DNA of 62,319 nucleotides, from NCBI GenBank assembly GCA_030705955.1, contig JAUZPL010000018.1:1-62319 (forward strand), written 5' to 3'. A model generated the notes under the pieces. The model was given only the letters and a program-made list of their open reading frames with translations. It did not search any database and was not told where the DNA came from. Source of the DNA: Bacillota bacterium (lineage in GTDB: Bacteria > Bacillota > Bacilli > Bacillales > Cytobacillaceae). Positions within the stretch are counted from its first letter, which is position 1, and each line of letters begins with the position of its first letter. Of this stretch, positions 57,008 through 62,319 are shown one piece after another. The position numbers and the translations under genes were made by a program.

Positions 57008-58030
57008 ATGATGCAATCACAAGATATTAAAAGTTTAAAAGATATCCGATTCTCCATTTTAGATCTTTCACCGATAATTAAAGGTGGAACACCGGCGGAT
57101 TCTTTCAAAAATACATTAGATTTAGCCCAGAATGCAGAAAATTGGGGTTATTACAGATATTGGTTAGCTGAACATCATGGGATGCCAGGAATAGCTAGTT
57201 CTGCTACATCATTGGTGATAAGTCACGTAGCATCCGGTACGTCAACAATTCGTGTAGGCTCTGGAGGAATAATGCTTCCAAACCATGCACCACTTGTTAT
57301 TGCAGAACAGTTTGGAACTTTGGAGTCACTTTATCCTGGCCGAATTGACCTTGGGCTTGGCAGAGCCCCAGGAACTGACCAGTTTACCGCCTACGCCCTT
57401 AGACATGATCGAAGAAATGATGGACGAGACTTTCCTGAACAGGTTGCTGAGCTCCGTTCTTATTTTAATCCAAGTGATGGGAAAAATAAGGTGAGAGCCA
57501 TTCCAGGCGAAGGATTGAATATCCCTATTTGGCTACTTGGATCAAGCGGTTTCAGCGCTCAATTGGCTGGAGAGTTAGGTCTTCCCTTTTCTTTTGCCAG
57601 CCATTTTGCCCCAGAAAATACATCACAAGCATTGGAATTATACAGAAGAAGTTTCAAAGCATCCGAGGTATTAAAAGAACCTTATGTAATGGTTGGAGTA
57701 AACGTTATTGCTGCAGAAACAGATGATGAAGCAAGTTATTTATCCACCTCCATGCAGCAGCAATTTTTAAACCTTTTTAGAAACCATCCTGCTCCATTAC
57801 AACCACCTATTGAGGCAATGATTGATTTTACGAGTGAATACGAAAAACTATTACTTGAACAAAGACTTAAGTCAACAGTTATTGGAACAAATGAAACTAT
57901 AAAAGATAAACTGCAAAAGTTTTTAGAAAAAACAGGTGCAGACGAAATGATCATCAATAGTCAGATATTCAACCATGCTGCAAGACTAAAATCTTATCAT
58001 ATTTTAACAGAGGTTTTTCAAAGTAAATAA
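57008..58030 (+). CDS. luciferase-like (LLM class) flavin-dependent monooxygenase
   Basis: 340 aa. [60 protein letters not shown] and [17 protein letters not shown] are characteristic of bacterial luciferase-family enzymes that use FMNH2 supplied by a reductase. The group (often labelled MsnO8-like) has unknown substrates. An ATG-ATG pair gives two possible starts, 57008 or 57011. AAGGAAG is upstream. Monocistronic. Confidence 0.85.
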   Translation: MMQSQDIKSLKDIRFSILDLSPIIKGGTPADSFKNTLDLAQNAENWGYYRYWLAEHHGMPGIASSATSLVISHVASGTSTIRVGSGGIMLPNHAPLVIAEQFGTLESLYPGRIDLGLGRAPGTDQFTAYALRHDRRNDGRDFPEQVAELRSYFNPSDGKNKVRAIPGEGLNIPIWLLGSSGFSAQLAGELGLPFSFASHFAPENTSQALELYRRSFKASEVLKEPYVMVGVNVIAAETDDEASYLSTSMQQQFLNLFRNHPAPLQPPIEAMIDFTSEYEKLLLEQRLKSTVIGTNETIKDKLQKFLEKTGADEMIINSQIFNHAARLKSYHILTEVFQSK

Positions 58031-58034
58031 AAAA

Positions 58035-58059
58035 GGGCCTTGAATTACATTCAAGGCCC
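58035..58059 (-). terminator. strong hairpin with leftward T-tract
   Basis: GGGCCTTGAAT and ATTCAAGGCCC pair with a 3-base loop. The T-run TTTTTTATTT lies only on the leftward side. It would stop minus-strand transcripts before they enter the monooxygenase gene. Confidence 0.55.
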
Positions 58060-58220
58060 AACGAAAGCTAAAAAGCCTTCACGTTTGGAGGTCTAAACTT
58101 TGAAGTTTAAACAAGTTCATTATATCATTTTCTAATAATTCTTTCAATTAATTAATGCTTTATAGTAAAAACGAACTAAAGGATTTTCAATTCACAAAAT
58201 ATTCTGTAACTCACTATTAT

Positions 58221-58260
58221 AATTAGAAAAGGAGTTGAATTCACAACTCCTTTTCTAATT
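58221..58260. terminator. near-perfect palindromic terminator
   Basis: AATTAGAAAAGGAGTTG pairs over 17 bp with CAACTCCTTTTCTAATT around AATTCA. It ends the leftward lipoprotein gene at 58262. Confidence 0.8.
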
Positions 58261-58261
58261 A

Positions 58262-58762
58262 TTAATCCACTTGTTTCGCTAAGGTTGGTTTAAGTAATTT
58301 AACACTTTCAAATACATTTCCTAGTTCATCGTCACCTTTTGCAAAGGTTGCATTTGCAGCGTCTAAATTAGGTTTAGGCTTTTTTAACTCATCTGCTTTT
58401 GCTTGATAAGAATCTGCAAGATCCGTTAACGCAGCATTTATTGCATCTTTTTGCGCACTAAGCTCTTTTGGAATTTGTATGTTTTTGATTTCTGCTGCTA
58501 CACTAGCTGCAGAATCGCTAGCTTTTGCTTGTAAACTTGCATTTGGTGCATTTTCATATGCATTCAAATCAAGATCTTTTTCATTTATTTTTTTGCCTAG
58601 GTCCATATACAGTTTAACAAGCGGTTTCTTCACATCTGTTTGTGTAGTCTCTGCTGTTTTCTTTGTTGTTTTCTTTTCTACAGTTTGGTCACTCTTTGCC
58701 GAACATGCTGACAATCCAATTGCAAAAGTTAACGCTGCAGTAAAAAGGAATAACTTCTTCAT
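58262..58762 (-). CDS. putative lipoprotein, helical
   Basis: 166 aa from the ATG at 58762, after GGGGGG; the upstream ATG at 58777 overlaps this site. KKLFLFTAALTFAIGLSACS ends in an LSAC lipobox. A Lys/Thr-rich linker precedes an all-helical domain with Ala-rich heptads (ASLQAKASDSAASVAAEIKN). It should be a surface-anchored lipoprotein, with no known function. Confidence 0.7.
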   Translation of the reverse strand: MKKLFLFTAALTFAIGLSACSAKSDQTVEKKTTKKTAETTQTDVKKPLVKLYMDLGKKINEKDLDLNAYENAPNASLQAKASDSAASVAAEIKNIQIPKELSAQKDAINAALTDLADSYQAKADELKKPKPNLDAANATFAKGDDELGNVFESVKLLKPTLAKQVD

Positions 58763-58894
58763 TGTAAAACCCCCCATTTCTATTTTCTAATGCCTGATAA
58801 TTGTAACATGATACTATATAAATAAGAATCCAAACGCTTTCATTTGAACAAAGTAAAACTCTTTGGATAGTTCAAAAAATTAACAACTTTCAAA

Positions 58895-59632
58895 TTAGTT
58901 CCTGACTTTCACCAAATCTTTAAACTCACTAATGGAAGTGGAATAATAAACATATTTTCTAGGCAGGTGGTAATTTTTATTTTCAGCATCCTTTTCAGAA
59001 AAAACCTCGGGAAAAGTAGTTAATCCAAATAAATAATATTTTTTCGTTTCTAGAATTACTTGATGATTAAAGCTTCCAAATGGATAGGAAAGAGCAATGA
59101 CTGGTTTTCCAATAATTGTTTCTATTTTTTTCTTAGATCCTTCCAATTCATGTTGAACATTTTCAATTTTTGTTAAATCAGGGTGTGTTGCTGTGTGAGA
59201 TTGAATGGAAAAAAAGCCTGTCCGTGACAATCTCTGTAAATCATTAACAGTTAACCGGTTAGGACGTCCAATAAAATCAGAGATCACAAATAGTGTGGCG
59301 GTTGGGTGAAAGTTTGTATCTTTGAGTCTCAGAAAAATGGTATTTATATTTTCATTATTTTTATAGCCATCATCAAAGGTCAGAAAAATAGGCTTTTTTA
59401 CTTTATCTAATTCTCCCCATCTTTCAAAAGTAAGAAGGGTATAACCATGGTCTTTTAAATATTGTATTTGTTCTTCAAAATTTTTCGGAGAAACATATAA
59501 CCCTTTTAGGCCGTGTCCAGGGTATTCAGCAATTGAATGATACACTAAAATGGGAACCTCACGATTTCCTTCAGCAAAAACAGGAGAGTTTATACATAGA
59601 AATAATAAGGTTGTAATTATGATTTTCTTCAT
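58895..59632 (-). CDS. secreted polysaccharide deacetylase
   Basis: 245 aa. Signal peptide KKIIITTLLFLCINSPVFAE, then the NodB homology region: VPILVYHSIAEYPG, the metal-binding IFLTFDDGYKNN (TFDD), the zinc triad SIQSHTATHPDLTK, and catalytic LSYPFGSFNHQVI. Family enzymes remove N-acetyl groups from peptidoglycan or other extracellular sugars. Adjacent genes do not specify the substrate. Confidence 0.9.
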   Translation of the reverse strand: MKKIIITTLLFLCINSPVFAEGNREVPILVYHSIAEYPGHGLKGLYVSPKNFEEQIQYLKDHGYTLLTFERWGELDKVKKPIFLTFDDGYKNNENINTIFLRLKDTNFHPTATLFVISDFIGRPNRLTVNDLQRLSRTGFFSIQSHTATHPDLTKIENVQHELEGSKKKIETIIGKPVIALSYPFGSFNHQVILETKKYYLFGLTTFPEVFSEKDAENKNYHLPRKYVYYSTSISEFKDLVKVRN

Positions 59633-59833
59633 TTACAATCATCCCTAACAGTTTGGATTTAAAGATGTGTTTTTTCTTCTTCACATTTGTACCTCCATTT
59701 TTTTAATATCAACTAATGTGAAGAAAAAAATTAAAAAAGGCAGCCATCATTCAGTATGAAAAATAGTTGCCACGATTTTATTAAAAATAGTTTGTTGAGT
59801 AGTGCCTATTTCTTTTGCTTATTGTTTCAAAGG

Positions 59834-60523
59834 TCAACCCCCCGTTTCTTTACCTACTTGTATATTCATCATATTAAAGCAATTAATTAGTGTTTTCATA
59901 TCAATTCCATTTATATTATGGTATTTATGCAAATATATAGAAGAAATAATATTGCAAACTTCTTCTTTGGGGATTCCTTCTTGAGCAGATTTAATAAAAA
60001 GATTTAGAGAAATTGGACTCTCCTCATTATGTAATGGAGGTTGTACATATGAAATAGCTTGATAAAAAGAATATTTATTTTTAGTGAAAAAGAGATTTCT
60101 TTTCAAACATTCCTCTTTTTGTGTTTCGTTTTGTGCAAGTTCAAGTTTTTCTGTTTCTACTACAATGGCTCGTAAATCATGGTGTCCCGCATTGATCGAT
60201 TCGACTTTTAGTATTTTTTCTATGTTGATGAGAGTTTCTGTTCCGATTCCTTTTTTTCGAAAGGAAGGATTTGTTGCAATGTAAACGATGAAGCCGGTGT
60301 TGACATCCGCTAGGTAGTGAGCCGTAGCAAACGAAACAATTTCATCACTTTCCACCCCGACTAAATAGTGGAAAAAGCACTCTTTCTTTTTAATGGCACT
60401 TAAGAAAACAAAATGTGGTTCCCTCACTTCTGGTGGAAAGACTAAATCATATAACGGAAAAACTGCCTCTAAGTAATGCAAGTTATCAATTGTTATTTCC
60501 CTCCAGAATACCATTATTCCCAC
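59834..60523 (-). CDS. GNAT N-acetyltransferase with extra C-terminal domain
   Basis: 229 aa, with the start either GTG 60523 or ATG 60514. The acetyl-CoA binding region is FIVYIATNPSFRKKGIGTET (R-x-x-G-x-G/A) at about residues 78-97, followed by HHDLRAIVVETEKLE. A C-terminal extension of about 70 residues (SPISLNLFIKSAQEGIPKEE) is helical. Substrate unknown. It is 15 bases after the small helical protein gene on the same strand. Confidence 0.75.
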   Translation of the reverse strand: MGIMVFWREITIDNLHYLEAVFPLYDLVFPPEVREPHFVFLSAIKKKECFFHYLVGVESDEIVSFATAHYLADVNTGFIVYIATNPSFRKKGIGTETLINIEKILKVESINAGHHDLRAIVVETEKLELAQNETQKEECLKRNLFFTKNKYSFYQAISYVQPPLHNEESPISLNLFIKSAQEGIPKEEVCNIISSIYLHKYHNINGIDMKTLINCFNMMNIQVGKETGG

Positions 60524-60538
60524 ACACCCTTTTTCTTA

Positions 60539-60811
60539 CTAAATATTTAGTTGCCAATACGTATATTCACTTAACCAAGGAAATTTTTTATCGTGATCTT
60601 GGAACTGTGTAAAATAATTGGGGATCATCCCTGATAATAGAGGTGGATAAGGGCTACATCGAATGTGTTCTACAATTTTTTTCATAGAAAATATGTAATC
60701 AATATCCTCACAACCTTGAAGTATGGATTCAACAATATCACTTTTAATTTTAAAATGGGGATAGGCAGACTCGATAAGAACAAGTAGTCTAAAGGCCTCT
60801 AATTTTTTCAA
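60539..60811 (-). CDS. small helical protein, unknown
   Basis: 90 aa. KKLEAFRLLVLIESAYPHFK, IKSDIVESILQGCEDIDYIF and VEHIRCSPYPPLLSGM resemble the N-terminal domain of phage-type helicase loader/inhibitor (G39P) proteins, with a conserved HIR.S.(Y/F)PP. The similarity is only suggestive. Unlike a phage loader it lies on the chromosome next to a GNAT gene. AAAGGAATTG precedes the start. Confidence 0.55.
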   Translation of the reverse strand: MKKLEAFRLLVLIESAYPHFKIKSDIVESILQGCEDIDYIFSMKKIVEHIRCSPYPPLLSGMIPNYFTQFQDHDKKFPWLSEYTYWQLNI

Positions 60812-60925
60812 TTCCTTTGACCTCCATAATATAGTACATGTATAAAATGAGATGTATATTAGAAACTAAAATATAGGTTCTTTTATTATGCCCAATGTCA
60901 ATATAAAAATAAATGAGGAAATAAA

Positions 60926-61486
60926 TTGAAAAAGAAAATCATAAATATTCTTAGTTTGACTTTTATCCTTTTTCTGATGGTACTATTTTTCTATTATTTT
61001 AAAAAGAGTGATTCCTCTCGGTGGCCAGTGGCACTCGGAGGAGTGGGTGTTTGTGCTTTACCATTGCTACTGCGAAAAAATAATCCTTTTCCCCTTCAAA
61101 TTGTATTGGGTTATTATCTTCTCGTTTTTTGCACCACCTTTTTAGGGTCCATTGCAAGCTTCTATTACAGGTTCGAATGGTGGGATTCCGCCGTTCATTT
61201 TTATAAAGGAATTTTAGTCGGATTTATTGCAATTACCATTTTTAAGTTATTTATTTCAACGTCCATTCGAAAAAATATTTCTAAATGGATGCTTTTTCTC
61301 TTTATCCTCTCTTTTACAGACTTAACTGCTGTACTATGGGAAATATATGAGTTTTTTTTAGATACATTTTTTACTGATACCATGCAACTCGGAGGAAATA
61401 AAGATACTATGATGGATCTTATATTTGGAACTTTGGGAAGTTTTCTTGTTTCAATCTACTCCATTTTTAGAAAGGATAAAATTTAA
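60926..61486 (+). CDS. DUF2238/YjdF-like integral membrane protein
   Basis: 186 aa from TTG 60926 after GAGGAAA. There are about five membrane segments, including IINILSLTFILFLMVLFFYY and VLGYYLLVFCTTFLGSIASF. Conserved motifs are FEWWDSAVHFYKGILVGFIA and LTAVLWEIYEFFLD, then D..DL.FG.LG, the layout of the YjdF/DUF2238 group. The function is unknown. Confidence 0.75.
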   Translation: MKKKIINILSLTFILFLMVLFFYYFKKSDSSRWPVALGGVGVCALPLLLRKNNPFPLQIVLGYYLLVFCTTFLGSIASFYYRFEWWDSAVHFYKGILVGFIAITIFKLFISTSIRKNISKWMLFLFILSFTDLTAVLWEIYEFFLDTFFTDTMQLGGNKDTMMDLIFGTLGSFLVSIYSIFRKDKI

Positions 61487-61555
61487 AAAAGTCATTATTT
61501 CTTTACCTCAACAACAATAAAAAGTCTTTTATAAAATGTTTCTAAATGAACAACT

Positions 61556-61768
61556 TTAAGCTCCTGCTTTTTCAATAATGGAAGTAAATTTCGATTTAGA
61601 CAACATAGGCTCAATAGCCACCACTTTTTCTACAGATGTGTAGAAAGAAAAATTAATCCCAGTCTCAGAACCTAACTCCAAAACACTTCCTTTTGCTTTT
61701 TGTATTAATTTGGAGCGAACCTGCTTGAATTGTCTATTTTCAAGCGGACCCAAGAATGAACGTACCAC
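61556..61768 (-). pseudogene. class I SAM methyltransferase fragment
   Basis: 70 codons: FLGPLENRQFKQVRSKLIQK, AKGSVLELGSETGINFSFY and KVVAIEPMLSKSKFTS, then a stop. PLE(R/N)..F...R..L...A.G.VLE.GSGTG.NF is the start of a methyltransferase of about 200 aa. Motif I is LELGSETG, and the C-terminal two-thirds are missing. Confidence 0.65.
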
Positions 61769-61780
61769 TTAGCAATTATT

Positions 61781-62002
61781 TTATTCAATTCCATTCAACT
61801 CAGGGTTGAAAGATTCCTTATGAAACTGACCGATTACCTTAAAAAGCTTTTCACCCTCTTCCGGCACAATAGCAGTTTCAGAAAGTTTTATGTACATTGC
61901 CTGATAGGTTTCTCGCACCCATACGTAATGATGAATATAATCTGTTAAGCCTACTCCTCTCCCCCTGAAATCATGAGTATTGTTACAAACAATTCTGCAC
62001 AA
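61781..62002 (-). CDS. small protein or C-terminal fragment, unknown
   Basis: 73 codons from TTG 62002, with no ribosome binding site. NTHDFRGRGVGLTDYIHHYV, WVRETYQAMYIKLSETAIVP and EEGEKLFKVIGQFHKESFNP read like well-conserved protein. The missing 5' end suggests only the C-terminal part remains. It is adjacent to the methyltransferase fragment. Confidence 0.45.
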   Translation of the reverse strand: MCRIVCNNTHDFRGRGVGLTDYIHHYVWVRETYQAMYIKLSETAIVPEEGEKLFKVIGQFHKESFNPELNGIE

Positions 62003-62038
62003 AATAAATTTCGACTTTAAAAGTGAGGAGGCGAAGAT

Positions 62039-62164
62039 ATGACGAATCGTAATGATAATCGTGAAAGGAAAAATAAATACCCAAACAACAAGAAACAGGA
62101 AAGCGAATTCGCTAAAGAAACAAATATTCGGAGTGAAATAACAAAAAAGGATTTAAAAAAATAG
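62039..62164 (+). CDS. small hydrophilic protein, unknown
   Basis: 41 aa from ATG 62039 after GAGGAGG; too short for standard calling. TNRNDNRERKNKYPNNKKQE, SEFAKETNIRSEITKKDL is strongly charged and probably disordered, in the style of minor spore proteins. No specific family is recognised. A terminator follows. Confidence 0.6.
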   Translation: MTNRNDNRERKNKYPNNKKQESEFAKETNIRSEITKKDLKK

Positions 62165-62187
62165 AGCAAACACTAAAGTAAAATGGT

Positions 62188-62233
62188 ACCTGTAGGTAGG
62201 ACACTCGAAAAAAAGAGTGTTCAACCTGCAGGT
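62188..62233 (+). terminator. terminator after the small hydrophilic gene
   Basis: ACCTGTAGGT..ACACTC and GAGTGT..ACCTGCAGGT pair across GAAAAAAA, followed by ATTTTTTAT. Confidence 0.8.
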
Positions 62234-62279
62234 ATTTTTTATATACTTGAATTTCAGAATATGGGGATTAGGGGACAAC

Positions 62280-62319
62280 ATGAGTAAAATAACATTTTCA
62301 ACTACAGAGATAAATACAC
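62280..62319 (+). CDS. start of a gene cut off by the window edge
   Basis: ATG 62280 opens MSKITFSTTEINT, preceded by GGGGA. Only 13 codons are visible. MSK.TFS.. resembles the beginning of some Bacillus HTH-domain proteins, but this is too short to call. Confidence 0.45.
   Translation, partial: MSKITFSTTEINT

Noticed and set aside
60539-60811. Helicase loader/inhibitor (G39P-like) gene as a sign of prophage
   Set aside because: Similarity is limited to a short N-terminal pattern and no phage genes surround it.

Overview
The window looks like the chromosome of a low-GC, endospore-forming member of the Bacillaceae. It carries sspN, sspO, sspP, tlp and cotM spore genes, a GerP-type germination gene, a sporulation-type sensor kinase, and AGGAGG ribosome binding sites with frequent GTG/TTG starts. 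From about 21.5 to 45.4 kb the gene order follows the Bacillus subtilis yne region from memory (parC, parE, yneT, plsY, a yneR-position HesB gene, yneQ, yneP, tlp, sspN, yneN, citB, sspO, sspP, cotM). Additional genes are inserted between these. I saw no IS element, CRISPR array, rRNA or tRNA.

The left part (1-21 kb) is accessory and partly decayed. It opens with the 3' end of an IseA-like gene and a lipoprotein. Next comes a four-gene operon (flavin oxidoreductase, MarR regulator, GNAT N-acetyltransferase resembling ArsN1, second flavoprotein) with two matching dyads at its promoter. Between 8.6 and 19.1 kb there are many broken genes: two aldo/keto reductases, a flavodoxin-type reductase, an AraC regulator, a TPR protein, a GNAT and a small membrane protein. 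Short copies of a dispersed intergenic repeat lie among them. Intact genes here include DUF3231, DinB, SRPBCC, DUF1697, VanW, SDR and one aldo/keto reductase.

The middle part (21-46 kb) holds topoisomerase IV, phospholipid synthesis (plsY), signalling genes, a large double-AAA SpoVK-like protein, aconitase, and small spore proteins, three of which (sspN, sspO, sspP) are too short for ordinary ORF calling.

The most notable system is selenocysteine use. selA (43.5 kb) and selD (46.9 kb) are present, and three genes contain an in-frame TGA exactly where a redox Sec is expected: SelD itself (Sec18), a SelW-like Rdx protein with a CxxU motif (46.5 kb), and a HesB-like protein with a U-G-G motif (33.7 kb). 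Ordinary ORF calling truncates the first and misses the other two. selB and the Sec tRNA (selC) are not in the window and must be elsewhere if these genes are decoded.

The right part (48-62 kb) is metabolic: a DASS anion transporter, threonine catabolism (tdh-kbl), and xanthine salvage (xpt-pbuX) under a guanine riboswitch. After these come an ABC-F protein, a luciferase-like monooxygenase, a polysaccharide deacetylase, small hypothetical genes and a degraded methyltransferase. All calls are from reading the sequence and from memory of the families; no searches were run.
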